Below, in pieces: positions 7,306 to 17,028 of a stretch of DNA of 64,000 nt. The position numbers were made by a program, and so were the translations under genes. This DNA is from Micavibrio_A sp964423095 (GTDB taxonomy: Bacteria > Pseudomonadota > Alphaproteobacteria > Micavibrionales > Micavibrionaceae). The stretch lies in contig CAYRDI010000003.1 in NCBI GenBank assembly GCA_964423095.1, forward strand, positions 18,155 through 82,154, read 5' to 3'. The notes beneath the pieces are model-generated. The model was not told where the DNA came from. It searched no databases and worked only from the letters and a program-made list of their open reading frames with translations. Position 1 is the first letter of the stretch. Each line of letters opens with the position of its first letter.

Positions 7306-7625
7306 GAGTCTTCCCTGTTCTTCATATACTGTGTCACGATCTGCGCGATTTTCTGGCGGTCCACCGCTTCGGTTTTTGCGGCTTGCGGGACTTCGTCTTC
7401 AAATTTCCTGGAAGGAAAGACCGTTTGCGCCGTTGTGGCCGTGGTCGCAGGCTTGACCGTGGCTTCGCCCTTTACGCCCCCCGCCGCCATCGCACCGGTC
7501 AGATGATCCCGCATGGCATCCAGCAGGCGCGGGTCGATCTTCGCCCGCGTTTCCCGCAAAACCGCCATAGCGCGGTCCCGGATAATCCGGCTTGCGGGGC
7601 TCTTGTCACGGTCGTTTCCGGCCAT
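7293..7625 (-). CDS. Hypothetical protein, 110 residues
   Basis: The product is hydrophilic. A helical N-terminal half (SRIIRDRAMAVLRETRAKID) and a helical C-terminal segment (VDRQKIAQIVTQYMKNRED) are joined by an Ala/Thr-rich linker. There is no signal peptide, membrane segment or known motif. It converges with the exported cluster on the left and is divergent from waaA on the right. The layout, short helical ends around a low-complexity linker, resembles the small protein at 42383-42778, but I cannot show homology. Function unknown. Confidence 0.55.
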   Translation of the reverse strand: MAGNDRDKSPASRIIRDRAMAVLRETRAKIDPRLLDAMRDHLTGAMAAGGVKGEATVKPATTATTAQTVFPSRKFEDEVPQAAKTEAVDRQKIAQIVTQYMKNREDSQKH

Positions 7626-7749
7626 CTATACCTTTGCCTTTCGGGTCATTCCATCCTATACCTGAACCAAAGCGGCACGGGCCGAAGGGTGGAGATTCTT
7701 CGATTATACCCCGAATCGGCAAGAACAACAGGATTTTACGAATTACGAC

Positions 7750-9048
7750 ATGTTCTCCCTTCTCTTCCTATATAAAAATGCCGCCCGGCTTTCCACCCCG
7801 CTGCTGAAATGTCTTCTGGAAGACCGCCGGAAGCGCGGCAAGGAAGACGCCAAGCGCCTTCATGAAAGAATGGGGCAAGCCCATAAGGCCCGCCCCGCCG
7901 GCGCGTTGGTCTGGGTGCATGCCGCCAGCGTGGGAGAAGCCCAGTCCGCCCTGATCCTGATCGATGCCATCGGCCGCGCCCATCCCGGGATCAACATTCT
8001 GGTCACCACCGGCACTCTCACCTCCGCGGGCCTTATGGCACAACGTCTGCCCCCGTTCGCGTTTCATCAATTCATCCCGCTCGACCATCCGGCATGGGTG
8101 TCGCGTTTTCTGGATCACTGGAAACCCGATCTTGCCCTCTGGATGGAATCCGAACTGTGGCCGAACATGCTGGGGGCGATCAAGAAAAGAAAAATTCCCG
8201 CCATTCTGGTCAACGCCCGTCTTTCCGACCGTTCGTTCACGCGCTGGAAAATGTTTGCAGAGACAGCCCAGACGGTTTTATCCGCCTTTTCACTGGTTCT
8301 GGCACAAACGGAAAAGGATGCCGCGCGTTTTGAGAAACTGGGCACCAAAAAATCAATCGCCACCGACAATCTGAAATACAGTGCGGCTCCGCTGCCCCAT
8401 GATCCCGTGGCCTTGAATGCGTTGCGTTTGTCCATCGAAGGACGCCCCTGCTGGGTTTATGCCAGCACCCATGCGGGTGAAGAAACGCTGGCCTGCCGCA
8501 TTCACAAGCGGTTGAAAGAAACGCTTCCCCACCTGCTCACCATTATCGTCCCCCGTCACCCGGAACGACGCGAAGACATAGCAAAAACCTGTTTTGAAGA
8601 AAGCGTCAAATACCGTTTGCGCAGCGAACATAACGCCCTGCCCGCACCGGACGATGACCTTTACATCGCCGATACGCTGGGTGAACTCGGGCTTTTCTAC
8701 GCGCTTTGTCCCATTGCCATGATCGGACGGTCTTTTAGTGACGATGGCGGCGGCGGCCATAACCCGTTGGAAGCCGCGCAGCTAGGATGTGTTGTCATGA
8801 CCGGCCCGAACAACCAGTATCAACGCCCGATCTATGATGACATGCGCGCAGCAGCGGTCGTTGCCGAAGTTTATAACGAGTACGAATTTTACAACACGTT
8901 GAAGGGGCTTCTTGAAACCCCCGGCCTGTGTGAGCCGATCAAACAAAAAACAATTCAATTTGCCGAACAAAAAATCCATGTCGTCGATACGGTGATGGAA
9001 CAACTTACGTCCTATTTAAGAGGTTTGGAGAAAAAATATGCGGCTTAG
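7750..9048 (+). CDS. waaA: 3-deoxy-D-manno-octulosonic acid (Kdo) transferase
   Basis: The 432-residue protein matches Kdo transferases, GT-B enzymes at the inner membrane that add Kdo from CMP-Kdo to lipid IVA. Visible features are an N-terminal segment preceding VWVHAASVGEAQSA (with the catalytic-type Glu in SVGE), the LVTTGTLTSA strand, WMESELWPN, NARLSDRS, and a C-terminal sugar-nucleotide part with STHAGEE and VPRHPERR. It is followed by lpxK, whose ATG overlaps its end by 11 bases, and then lpxL, so the three form a lipid A operon. Whether it adds one or two Kdo residues cannot be told. Confidence 0.95.
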   Translation: MFSLLFLYKNAARLSTPLLKCLLEDRRKRGKEDAKRLHERMGQAHKARPAGALVWVHAASVGEAQSALILIDAIGRAHPGINILVTTGTLTSAGLMAQRLPPFAFHQFIPLDHPAWVSRFLDHWKPDLALWMESELWPNMLGAIKKRKIPAILVNARLSDRSFTRWKMFAETAQTVLSAFSLVLAQTEKDAARFEKLGTKKSIATDNLKYSAAPLPHDPVALNALRLSIEGRPCWVYASTHAGEETLACRIHKRLKETLPHLLTIIVPRHPERREDIAKTCFEESVKYRLRSEHNALPAPDDDLYIADTLGELGLFYALCPIAMIGRSFSDDGGGGHNPLEAAQLGCVVMTGPNNQYQRPIYDDMRAAAVVAEVYNEYEFYNTLKGLLETPGLCEPIKQKTIQFAEQKIHVVDTVMEQLTSYLRGLEKKYAA

Positions 9049-9994
9049 CACCCCCTCTTTTTGGCGCACGCGCGGGCCCGTTGCCTTTTTCCTTCTTCCC
9101 CTATCCTGGATTTACGGTTTGATCGTCAAAATCAAAAATCTTACAAAAAACCCTTATAAAAGCCGCCTCCCCGTTCTTTGTATCGGCGGCGCGGTTGCCG
9201 GGGGCAGCGGTAAAACACCGGCCGTCCATGCCGTTATCGCAGGGCTTCTTTCCGACGGGACGTTTCAACGCCCCGCCATTCTCACCCGCGGTTACGGTGG
9301 CGCGCTCCACGGGCCGACGAAGGTCGATCCAGAAATCCATAGCGCGGGCGATGTCGGTGACGAAGCGTTGCTTCATGCGCGGATCGCCCCCACAATCGTC
9401 GCCCATAACCGCGCGGACGGGGCCGTTCTGGCCGAAGCCATGGGGGCGGACATCATTGTCATGGATGACGGGTTACAAAACAATTCCCTTCATAAGGATT
9501 GCTCCCTTCTGGTCATTGACGGGCAGCAGGGCCTTGGCAACGGTTTTCTTTTGCCTGCGGGGCCTTTGCGCGAACCATTCCCCGATGCCTTGAAAAAATG
9601 CGTCGGCGTTTTATCCATCGGGTCAAACATGGACATTGCAGGAAAAGATGTTTTTCGCGCCGATGTTGCCATCACGAGCGAACATGACAAGGAAAAGAAT
9701 TATTTTGCCTTTGCCGGAATTGGCCATCCCGACAAATTCAAAGAAACGCTGAAAACAAACGGCTTTCTTCTAACCGGATTTTCCCCCTTTCCCGACCACC
9801 ATGTCTATACCGAAAAGGACATGGATGCGTTGATAGACAAGGCGGGGGATTCCACATTGGTAACGACGGGAAAGGATTTTGTAAAAATCCCGCATAGCTA
9901 TCACAAAAATGTCGAAGTCGTTTCGATTGCCTTGCGGATTGAAAAAGAAGCGGCATTGATGGAATTGTTGAAGCGCGCACTGAAAAAGACATGA
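9038..9994 (+). CDS. lpxK: Tetraacyldisaccharide 4'-kinase
   Basis: This 318-residue protein has the LpxK layout. It has a hydrophobic N-terminal anchor (about residues 13-31), then a Walker A loop, GGAVAGGSGKTP, at residues 50-61. TRGYGG follows, then the VMDDGLQNNSL motif characteristic of the family, and LLPAGPLREP. It phosphorylates the 4' position of the lipid A disaccharide at the cytosolic face of the inner membrane. A GGAG site lies seven bases before ATG 9038. The coding region overlaps waaA by 11 bases and lpxL by four (ATGA), pointing to translational coupling. Confidence 0.95.
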   Translation: MRLSTPSFWRTRGPVAFFLLPLSWIYGLIVKIKNLTKNPYKSRLPVLCIGGAVAGGSGKTPAVHAVIAGLLSDGTFQRPAILTRGYGGALHGPTKVDPEIHSAGDVGDEALLHARIAPTIVAHNRADGAVLAEAMGADIIVMDDGLQNNSLHKDCSLLVIDGQQGLGNGFLLPAGPLREPFPDALKKCVGVLSIGSNMDIAGKDVFRADVAITSEHDKEKNYFAFAGIGHPDKFKETLKTNGFLLTGFSPFPDHHVYTEKDMDALIDKAGDSTLVTTGKDFVKIPHSYHKNVEVVSIALRIEKEAALMELLKRALKKT

Positions 9995-10860
9995 AAAAAT
10001 TTCGTTATGCCATAGAAGCCGCACTGTTGTGGTTTGCTTTTTTTGTGTTTCGGTGTCTTCCCGTCGATACGGCCTCGGCCTTTGGCGGCTGGATCGGCCG
10101 AACCATCGGCCCGCGTCTGTCCGCATCACGAAAAGCATACCGCAACCTGAACGCCGCCTTCCCAGAAAAGACCGAAGACCAGATACAAAAAATCGTCACC
10201 GATATGTGGGACAATCTGGGCCGTGTGATCGCGGAATACCCGCATTTGATGTATATCGTCCACCATCGGCTGGAGGTTGTGGACGAAGAGCATGTCGATG
10301 CATTGGGTGAACACAACCCGTGTATCATCATTTCTTCCCACCTTGCGAACTGGGAACTCGGCCCGTTTTACTACAATCACCGGAAAAAATGGCCGATAGC
10401 GGGGATTTACCGCGCCCCGAACAACCCGCATGTCGCCAAATTGTTGGATCGTTGCCGCAACCCGGAACCAAGCGGAACCTATATCGCAAAATCGCAACAG
10501 GGCGTGCGCGATATGATTCAGGTTTTGAAAGGCGGTGGACGGCTGGGGCAACTCATCGACCAAAAATACAACCAAGGTATTCCCGTGGTTTTCTTTGGTC
10601 GCCCCGCCATGACCAGCCCCGCCTTCGTCCAACTCGCGGCGAAGTTCGATGTACCAATCCTTCCTTCCCGTATCGAACGGCTGGAAGGGTGTCATTTTCG
10701 CATCGTTTTTGAACCGTCGTTCAAAACCGACGGCCGTACGGAGACAGACATCATCCGCCATGCCCATATCATGCTCGAAGACTGGATCCGCAAGAATCCG
10801 GGGCAATGGCTCTGGATCCACAGGCGTTGGGATTCCGCGGATTTAAAGAAAAACGATTAA
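9991..10860 (+). CDS. lpxL: Lipid A late acyltransferase (LpxL/HtrB family)
   Basis: The 289-residue product has an N-terminal membrane helix (residues 9-22). It has the HX4E catalytic motif, His117 to Glu122 in SSHLANWEL, then GRLGQLIDQK and the VVFFGRPAMTSPA segment typical of late acyltransferases. It would add a secondary acyl chain to Kdo2-lipid IVA or its precursor. Position directly after lpxK with a four-base overlap supports the role. Choice between LpxL and LpxM type is not possible from sequence alone. Confidence 0.9.
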   Translation: MKKFRYAIEAALLWFAFFVFRCLPVDTASAFGGWIGRTIGPRLSASRKAYRNLNAAFPEKTEDQIQKIVTDMWDNLGRVIAEYPHLMYIVHHRLEVVDEEHVDALGEHNPCIIISSHLANWELGPFYYNHRKKWPIAGIYRAPNNPHVAKLLDRCRNPEPSGTYIAKSQQGVRDMIQVLKGGGRLGQLIDQKYNQGIPVVFFGRPAMTSPAFVQLAAKFDVPILPSRIERLEGCHFRIVFEPSFKTDGRTETDIIRHAHIMLEDWIRKNPGQWLWIHRRWDSADLKKND

Positions 10861-10892
10861 TTCCCATAATCATTTTTTCTTTTCGGAAAGAC

Positions 10893-10921
10893 TTGCGGAT
10901 TCACCCCCCTTTCCTTACAAG
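10893..10921 (+). promoter_or_regulatory. Candidate promoter of aroG
   Basis: TTGCGG and TACAAG are separated by 17 bases in the gap between lpxL and aroG, about 48 bases before the aroG start. The match to sigma-70 boxes is moderate. No leader peptide rich in aromatic codons was seen. Confidence 0.4.
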
Positions 10922-10968
10922 AATACGTTCTTATTTCTTTAAAAACATTCGACTTTACGGCGATAGAC

Positions 10969-12336
10969 ATGACGGCATCCGCACAGCAAAAATGGGCCCC
11001 CGATACATGGCGGTCAAAACCGGCCAAACAGCTTCCCGATTATCCGGATTCTGCCAAGCTGAATGCGGCAGAATCCACGCTGGCCGGGTTGCCGCCGCTC
11101 GTCTTTGCAGGAGAAGCGCGCAATCTGAAAAAACAACTGGCCGATGTGGCCACCGGAAATGCTTTCGTGCTTCAGGGCGGCGATTGCGCCGAAAGTTTTG
11201 CCGAATTCGGTGCCAACAAAATCCGCGATACATTCCGTGTGCTTCTTCAAATGGCCATTATCATGACCTTTGGCGGGCAAATGCCAATCGTCAAAATGGG
11301 CCGCATGGCAGGACAATTTGCGAAACCGCGCTCCGAACCCGAAGAAACCAAGAACGGCACCACCCTGCCGATCTATCGCGGCGATATTATCAACGGAACG
11401 GACTTTACCGCCGGTTCACGCATTCCTGATCCCGAACGGATGATCCGTGCGTACAACCAATCGGCGGCAACGCTCAACCTGCTCCGCGCGTTCGCGCAAG
11501 GCGGTTATGCCGATCTGCAAAAGGTTCACAACTGGAATCTCGATTTCATCAAGGATTCGCCGCTCGGCGAACGCTATGACCGTATGGCGGGTGAAATCGA
11601 TCAGGCACTGGCCTTCATGCGCGCCTGCGGTATTTCCGGCGAGACGGTACAGGCCATCCGCGAAACAGATTTCTATACCTGCCACGAAGCATTGCTGCTC
11701 CCCTACGAACAAGCGATGACGCGCGTCGATTCAACGACAGGCGACTGGTACGATACTTCTGCGCATTTCCTATGGATCGGCGCGCGCACCAACCAGACCG
11801 AAGGCGCGCAGATTGAATTCGTACGCGGCATCAAAAACCCGCTTGGCATCAAATGCCCGCCGAACCTGGATGTCGATACGTTGCTGCGCTCCATCGACAT
11901 TATGAACCCGGACAATGAACCGGGGCGTTTGTCATTGATCGCGCGTATGGGTGCCGGAAACGTGACAGAAAAACTTGCCCCGCTGGTCCGTGCCGTAAAA
12001 AAAGAAGGACGCAGCGTGGTCTGGATTTGCGATCCAATGCACGGCAACACCGAAAAATCATCGACCGGATACAAAACCCGCCGGTTTGATAACATCCTGT
12101 CCGAAGTGCGCGATTTCTTTGCCGTTCACCGCGCCGAAGGCACCCATGCCGGCGGCGTTCATTTCGAAATGACGGGACAGAACGTGACCGAATGTATCGG
12201 CGGCTCCCATGACGTGACCGAAGAAGATTTATCATCACGTTACCACACGGCTTGCGATCCGCGGTTGAATGCCAATCAGGCTCTCGAACTCGCCTTCCTC
12301 GTCGCCGATGAATTGAAAGCGGCACGCAAGGGATGA
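10969..12336 (+). CDS. aroG: Class II 3-deoxy-7-phosphoheptulonate synthase
   Basis: This 455-residue protein belongs to the plant-like class II DAHP synthases, which join phosphoenolpyruvate and erythrose 4-phosphate at the entry to the shikimate pathway. Diagnostic segments are VLQGGDCAESF near residue 65, MPIVKMGRMAGQFAKPRS, the DSTTGDWYDTSAHFLWIG stretch, WICDPMHGNT with the metal-binding His, and a late GGSHDVTEEDL. The length is normal for the class. Its stop codon overlaps the nadE start in ATGA. Symbol usage varies for class II enzymes, and feedback control is not visible. Confidence 0.93.
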   Translation: MTASAQQKWAPDTWRSKPAKQLPDYPDSAKLNAAESTLAGLPPLVFAGEARNLKKQLADVATGNAFVLQGGDCAESFAEFGANKIRDTFRVLLQMAIIMTFGGQMPIVKMGRMAGQFAKPRSEPEETKNGTTLPIYRGDIINGTDFTAGSRIPDPERMIRAYNQSAATLNLLRAFAQGGYADLQKVHNWNLDFIKDSPLGERYDRMAGEIDQALAFMRACGISGETVQAIRETDFYTCHEALLLPYEQAMTRVDSTTGDWYDTSAHFLWIGARTNQTEGAQIEFVRGIKNPLGIKCPPNLDVDTLLRSIDIMNPDNEPGRLSLIARMGAGNVTEKLAPLVRAVKKEGRSVVWICDPMHGNTEKSSTGYKTRRFDNILSEVRDFFAVHRAEGTHAGGVHFEMTGQNVTECIGGSHDVTEEDLSSRYHTACDPRLNANQALELAFLVADELKAARKG

Positions 12337-13925
12337 TCGGCGGGCTGAACATCGCCATCGCGCAAATCAATCCGGTTGTCGGAAATATCACGCACAATCT
12401 CGCCCTTGCGGGCGATGCGCTGGACCGTTGCAAAAACGCCGACATCGTCGTGTTCCCCGAACTGGTGGTGTCCGGGTATCCGCCAGAGGACCTCGTTTTA
12501 AGATCGTCCTTCGTTGCCCAATGTAAAAAGGCATCGCAGGATTTTATTGCCGCCCGCAAGGACGGGCCCGCCTTTGTACTGACCACCCCATGGGAAAATG
12601 ACGGAAAGCATTACAACGCCGCCCTGTTCGCCCATGAAGGCGTCATCAAACACATCGTTTACAAAAAGAACCTGCCCAATTACGGCGTGTTCGATGAATG
12701 GCGCGTGTTTTCGCCGGGGCCGTTGCCAGAACCCGTCACGTTCAAAGGGCACAAGATCGGCATCCTGATTTGCGAAGACATCTGGTTTCCCGAAGGTGCA
12801 AAACATTTGAAGCAAGCGGGCGCGGAAATCATTCTATCCCCGAACGGCAGCCCGTTCAGCGTAACCAAGCGCGCACGCCGTCATGAAGTCATTACAGACC
12901 GCATTCTGGACACCGGGCTCCCCCTCCTCTACGTCAACCAGATGGGCGGGCAGGACGATCTGGTCTTCGATGGTGGATCAATGGCGTATGACGGGACGGG
13001 CAAAAAAATATTTCAGGCCCCGTTTTGTGAGACTTATGTGGGGGCCGTGAAAAATACTGTGAAGGATCAAGATGATCTTCCCGCCATCTATGACGTTCTC
13101 AAACGCGGACTTCGTGACTACATCACCAAAAACAATTTTCCGGGTGTCATCATCGGCATGTCCGGCGGGATTGATTCCGCGCTTTCCGCCGCCATCGCAG
13201 TCGATGCGCTGGGCGCGGACAAGGTGCGCTGTGTGATGATGCCATCGGAGTTTACGCACAAGGATAGCCTTGAAGATGCGCAGGCCTGTTGTCAGGCTCT
13301 GGGATGTTCTTATGAATCCACTTCCATCGAACCCGCGATGAAGACTTTTGAGCAGACGATTCCAAACCTGTCCGGCCTTGCCCATGAAAATATGCAATCC
13401 CGCGCACGCAGTCTTATCCTGATGAGCCTTTCGAACCAGAGCGGGGCGATGGTTTTGACAACCGGGAACAAAAGCGAAATGGCGGTCGGGTATGCCACGC
13501 TCTATGGCGATATGTGCGGCGGATACAATGTTTTGAAGGACGTTTACAAAACGCTTGTCTATAAACTGGCCGCATGGCGGAATGCGCAATCGCCCGTCAT
13601 TCCGGAACGGATTCTGACCAAAGCCCCAACCGCGGAACTGCGCGCCAACCAGACAGATCAGGACAGCCTGCCGCCCTATGACGTGCTGGATGCCATTCTG
13701 GAGGGCATGATCGAGCGAGATCTCGGGGCCGCGGAACTGGTGGCCGAAGGGCATGACACCGCCATAGTTGCCAAAATCCTGACATTGCTGGATATGGCGG
13801 AATATAAACGCAGGCAGTCCGCCCCGGGTGTTAAAATCACCACCCGCGCCTTTGGCCGGGAGCGGCGTTATCCCATTACCAACGGCTACCGCTTCATCGT
13901 TGAAAAAAGCGGACAAAACCGCTAG
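12333..13925 (+). CDS. nadE: Glutamine-dependent NAD+ synthetase
   Basis: The 530-residue protein has two domains. The N-terminal nitrilase-type glutaminase (about 1-260) shows the Glu-Lys-Cys triad in ELVVSGYPPEDL, YKKNLPNYGVFDE and ILICEDIW. The C-terminal synthetase has the ATP-pyrophosphatase loop SGGIDS (residues 277-282) and TTGNKSEMAVGYATLYGD. It amidates deamido-NAD with ammonia channelled from glutamine. Length and order are standard for the bifunctional form. The start overlaps aroG by four bases, so translation is probably coupled. Confidence 0.96.
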   Translation: MIGGLNIAIAQINPVVGNITHNLALAGDALDRCKNADIVVFPELVVSGYPPEDLVLRSSFVAQCKKASQDFIAARKDGPAFVLTTPWENDGKHYNAALFAHEGVIKHIVYKKNLPNYGVFDEWRVFSPGPLPEPVTFKGHKIGILICEDIWFPEGAKHLKQAGAEIILSPNGSPFSVTKRARRHEVITDRILDTGLPLLYVNQMGGQDDLVFDGGSMAYDGTGKKIFQAPFCETYVGAVKNTVKDQDDLPAIYDVLKRGLRDYITKNNFPGVIIGMSGGIDSALSAAIAVDALGADKVRCVMMPSEFTHKDSLEDAQACCQALGCSYESTSIEPAMKTFEQTIPNLSGLAHENMQSRARSLILMSLSNQSGAMVLTTGNKSEMAVGYATLYGDMCGGYNVLKDVYKTLVYKLAAWRNAQSPVIPERILTKAPTAELRANQTDQDSLPPYDVLDAILEGMIERDLGAAELVAEGHDTAIVAKILTLLDMAEYKRRQSAPGVKITTRAFGRERRYPITNGYRFIVEKSGQNR

Positions 13926-13955
13926 TTATATACAAAATTTAAGGAAATTAAGACC

Positions 13956-15320
13956 ATGCCCAATCCCGTCCGCGTCCGCTTTGCCCCGTCCCCCACCGGC
14001 TATCTCCATGTCGGGAATGCCCGTACGGCCATTGTGACGTGGTTGTTTTGCCATGCGAACAAGGGGCACTTCCTCCTCCGCATTGACGATACGGATACGG
14101 AACGCTCCACCGCCGAATATGAACAAGCGATCAAAACCGGCATGATGTGGATGGGGCTGACCTGGGACGACAATTTTAACCAGAAGGATCGGAACGATCG
14201 TTACAATCAGGTGATCGAAAAGCTGAAAGCCGACGGCCGCATTTACCCTTGCTATGAAACCGCCGAAGAACTGGGATTAAAACGTAAAACGCAACTGTCC
14301 CGCGGCATCCCACCGATTTACGATCGTGCGGCCCTCAAACTCACCGAAGACCAAAAAACCGCGTTCGAAGCGCAGGGGCGCGAACCGCACTGGCGTTTCC
14401 TTCTCAACGACGAACCCACCGAATGGGATGATCTGATCCGCGGCAAGGTTTTGTTTAAAGAACGTGAAATGTCCGACCCCGTCGTCATCCGCGAAGATGG
14501 CCGCCCGCTTTATCACCTTTGTTCCGTGATTGATGATTTCGATACCGATATTACCCACATTGTGCGCGGGGAAGACCATGTTTCCAATACCGCATGCCAC
14601 ATTCAAATGTTTGAGGCGATCAGCAAGGTCGAAGGCCGGAAATACAAACCGGAATTTGCACACCTGCCGCTGATTTCCGATGCGGAAGGCGGAAAACTGT
14701 CCAAACGTCTTGGCTCACTTTCCGTCAAGGGTGTGCAAGAAGATGAAGGGCTGGAAGCGATGGCACTCGTGTCTCTTATGGCGCGCCTTGGAACATCCGA
14801 TCCCATCGAGCCTTTCACCACGCTGGAACCCCTGGTCGAAGGATTCGATTTTTCCAAATTCTCCCGCAACACGCCAAAATTCGACGTGGAAGAGCTTTAC
14901 CGCCTGAACGCGAAAATCCTGCATGAAACGGATTTTGCACAAGTGAAAGAACGCCTGTGCGCCATGGGATTAAAAGACGTGGATGAACGATTCTGGTTGG
15001 CCGTGCGCCCCAACCTGACCAAACTTTCCGACATCAAATCCTGGTGGGATGTCACCCACAACCCTGTTACGGCCGACATCGCCGACCCGGCCTTTACCGC
15101 GGCCGCCGCAGAAATGTTGCCGCCCGCGCCATGGAACGAAGGGACGTTCAATGTGTGGATCAATTCGGTGAAGGAAAAGACCGGCAAGAAAGGCAAAGAC
15201 CTGTTCATGCCGATCCGCATTGCCCTAACCGGCATGGAACACGGGCCGGAACTCCCTGTCCTGCTCCCCCTGCTCGGCCCGGAAAAAGTGAAAGAGCGTT
15301 TGCTGAAGAAGGCGGCGTAA
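13956..15320 (+). CDS. gltX: Glutamate-tRNA ligase
   Basis: A 454-residue class I synthetase with SPTGYLHVGNART (HIGH box, here LHVG) near the N-terminus and GKLSKRLG (KMSKR box) near residue 247. RIDDTDTERS and HIVRGEDHVSNT are also typical of GluRS. The length is usual for bacterial GltX. An AAGGAA site lies nine bases before ATG 13956. Alphaproteobacteria often carry two GltX copies, one of which may charge tRNA-Gln for later amidation; which copy this is cannot be decided here. Confidence 0.95.
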   Translation: MPNPVRVRFAPSPTGYLHVGNARTAIVTWLFCHANKGHFLLRIDDTDTERSTAEYEQAIKTGMMWMGLTWDDNFNQKDRNDRYNQVIEKLKADGRIYPCYETAEELGLKRKTQLSRGIPPIYDRAALKLTEDQKTAFEAQGREPHWRFLLNDEPTEWDDLIRGKVLFKEREMSDPVVIREDGRPLYHLCSVIDDFDTDITHIVRGEDHVSNTACHIQMFEAISKVEGRKYKPEFAHLPLISDAEGGKLSKRLGSLSVKGVQEDEGLEAMALVSLMARLGTSDPIEPFTTLEPLVEGFDFSKFSRNTPKFDVEELYRLNAKILHETDFAQVKERLCAMGLKDVDERFWLAVRPNLTKLSDIKSWWDVTHNPVTADIADPAFTAAAAEMLPPAPWNEGTFNVWINSVKEKTGKKGKDLFMPIRIALTGMEHGPELPVLLPLLGPEKVKERLLKKAA

Positions 15321-15324
15321 CCCC

Positions 15325-16038
15325 ATGAAACCCGTCATCGTTCTCGTCAACCCGCAGATGGGTGAAAACATCGGCGCGGCGGCGCGTGCGATGCTCAATT
15401 GCGGCATAGATGAATTGCGGATCGTCAACCCCCGCGATGGGTGGCCCAATGAACGGGCCGATGCCATGTCGTCCGGCGCGCTTGATAAAATGCCACCCGT
15501 AAAGGTTTACGCAACCACCTCCGATGCGTTGGCCGATTGCCATTACACCTATGCCACCACCGCCCGTCCGCGCGATATGGTCAAACCCGTGATGACGGCG
15601 AAGGAAGCCGCCGCGGATTGCCGCGCCCGTGAATCCGGTGGCCAAAAATGCGCGTATCTTTTCGGGGCGGAACGCGCGGGGTTGGACAACGAAGATGTCG
15701 CCCTGTCCCACGCCATCATTACCATTCCGGTTAATCCGGATTTCTCCTCGCTCAATCTGGGGCAAGGCGTGTTGCTCTGCGCCTATGAATGGTTTCAGGC
15801 AGGCGGAGAAAACCCGAACGCCCCGCGTGAATTGCCCGCCCCGCATGACGAACTCAACAATCTTTACAGCCGTCTGGAAGAAGAGCTCCGCGCGGGAGGT
15901 TTTTTCCGCACACAGGAAATGCAGCCCACGGTTATGCGGAATTTGAAAAATATGCTGTCCCGTTCCGAAATGACATCACAGGAAATCAACACGTTTCACG
16001 GGATGATCACGGTTCTGACCGGAAAAAAGGTGAAGTAA
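15325..16038 (+). CDS. trmJ: tRNA/rRNA methyltransferase of the SpoU family, TrmJ type
   Basis: The 237-residue protein has the SPOUT motifs in order: VLVNPQMGENIGAAARAM at the N-terminus, YLFGAERAGLDNED in the middle, and IPVNPDFSSLNLGQGVLL at the knot. TrmJ proteins 2'-O-methylate position 32 of certain tRNAs using S-adenosylmethionine. A C-terminal extension of about 80 residues is normal for TrmJ. The gene starts four bases after gltX, so the two probably share a transcript. The exact substrate is inferred from the family. Confidence 0.85.
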   Translation: MKPVIVLVNPQMGENIGAAARAMLNCGIDELRIVNPRDGWPNERADAMSSGALDKMPPVKVYATTSDALADCHYTYATTARPRDMVKPVMTAKEAAADCRARESGGQKCAYLFGAERAGLDNEDVALSHAIITIPVNPDFSSLNLGQGVLLCAYEWFQAGGENPNAPRELPAPHDELNNLYSRLEEELRAGGFFRTQEMQPTVMRNLKNMLSRSEMTSQEINTFHGMITVLTGKKVK

Positions 16039-16039
16039 A

Positions 16040-16066
16040 AAAACCGCCCCGTTTTTGGCGGGGCGG
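16040..16066 (-). terminator. Intrinsic terminator downstream of rpsD (distal)
   Basis: On the minus strand CCGCCCCGCC and GGGGCGG pair, followed by TTTTTTT. It lies just after the trmJ stop on the other strand and backs up the closer terminator at 16149-16175. Confidence 0.7.
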
Positions 16067-16148
16067 ATGAAGTGCAGGGAATGAAAATGTATTCCCAAAT
16101 TACAGGGTTCCGGTTAACCGCCCATGAAAAATAGATAAAATTCGAAAT

Positions 16149-16175
16149 AAAAAAGCCGCCCACTGGGCGGCTTTT
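16149..16175. terminator. Bidirectional terminator between trmJ and rpsD
   Basis: AAAAGCCGCC and GGCGGCTTTT form a strong stem around a tight loop. The T-run is longer on the minus strand, favouring rpsD, but it can also serve trmJ. The rest of the gap at 16067-16296 shows only a small GCAGG/CCTGC repeat at 16238-16250. Confidence 0.8.
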
Positions 16176-16296
16176 GAATGTCTTCCCGTACCTTGGGCAA
16201 ACAATGTTTTGGCCGGAGCAGGCGCAAGGGGCGAAGTGCAGGAAACCTGCATGAGCGACGCCGCAACGCACTCCGAACGAAACAGTGGACGCCCGA

Positions 16297-16914
16297 TTAA
16301 CGGGAGTAGAATTCGACCACGAGGTGCGGTTCCATTTGAACCGGGTACGGCACATCTTCCAGTTTGGGTTGACGCAGGAACGTCGCCTTACCGGCTTTGT
16401 GGTCCACTTCGATAAATTCGGGAACATCGCGCTCCGGCAATTCGGTCGCCGTGATGTACAGCGCGAGTTGACGGGATTTTTCTTTCACTTCGATCACATC
16501 GCCCGGCTTTACGGAGTAAGAGCCAATCGTGACGGATTTTCCGTTCACGGTGATGTGGCCGTGGGAGACGAACTGGCGAGCCGCAAAAATGGTCGGCACG
16601 AATTTCGCGCGGTAGATGACTGCATCCAAGCGGCGCTCCAGCAGGCCCACCAGGTTTTCACCCGTATCGCCTTTCAGGCGCACGGCTTCTTGATAGTAAC
16701 GGCGGAATTTACGTTCACCGATGTTGGCGTAGTAGCCTTTCAGCTTTTGCTTCGCCATCAGCTGGATCCCGTAATCGGTCGGCTTCGGGCGGCGGGCGCC
16801 GTGCATACCGGGGCCTGTTTGACGGGTGTTAAACGGGGATTTCGGACGGCCCCAGAGGTTACAGTTCAGGCGGCGGTCGATTTTATGTTTCGAAGATGGG
16901 CGTTTATCGCTCAT
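16297..16914 (-). CDS. rpsD: 30S ribosomal protein S4
   Basis: The 205-residue product is a standard S4. It opens with an SKHKIDRRLNCNLWGRPKSP stretch, continues with TGPGMHGARR and KQKLKGYYANIGERKF, and has the S4 RNA-binding domain in RRLDAVIYRAKFVPTIFAARQFVSHGHITVNG, of which only part is quoted here. It ends in EFYSR. S4 starts small-subunit assembly on 16S rRNA. As is common in alphaproteobacteria, the gene stands alone and not in the alpha operon. Leader bases 16915-17028 hold several short repeats that could serve autoregulation, but this is not demonstrated. Confidence 0.97.
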   Translation of the reverse strand: MSDKRPSSKHKIDRRLNCNLWGRPKSPFNTRQTGPGMHGARRPKPTDYGIQLMAKQKLKGYYANIGERKFRRYYQEAVRLKGDTGENLVGLLERRLDAVIYRAKFVPTIFAARQFVSHGHITVNGKSVTIGSYSVKPGDVIEVKEKSRQLALYITATELPERDVPEFIEVDHKAGKATFLRQPKLEDVPYPVQMEPHLVVEFYSR

Positions 16915-17028
16915 GCGTCAGGTTCCTTCTGGTTCTTGTTTAAGTTATTGTCCCAATTGCCTATTTTCGGGGTGAGCCATGCTCGCCGGGAGGGTTAAAC
17001 CCGCCTCTTCTTGGGAATTCAGGGGTCT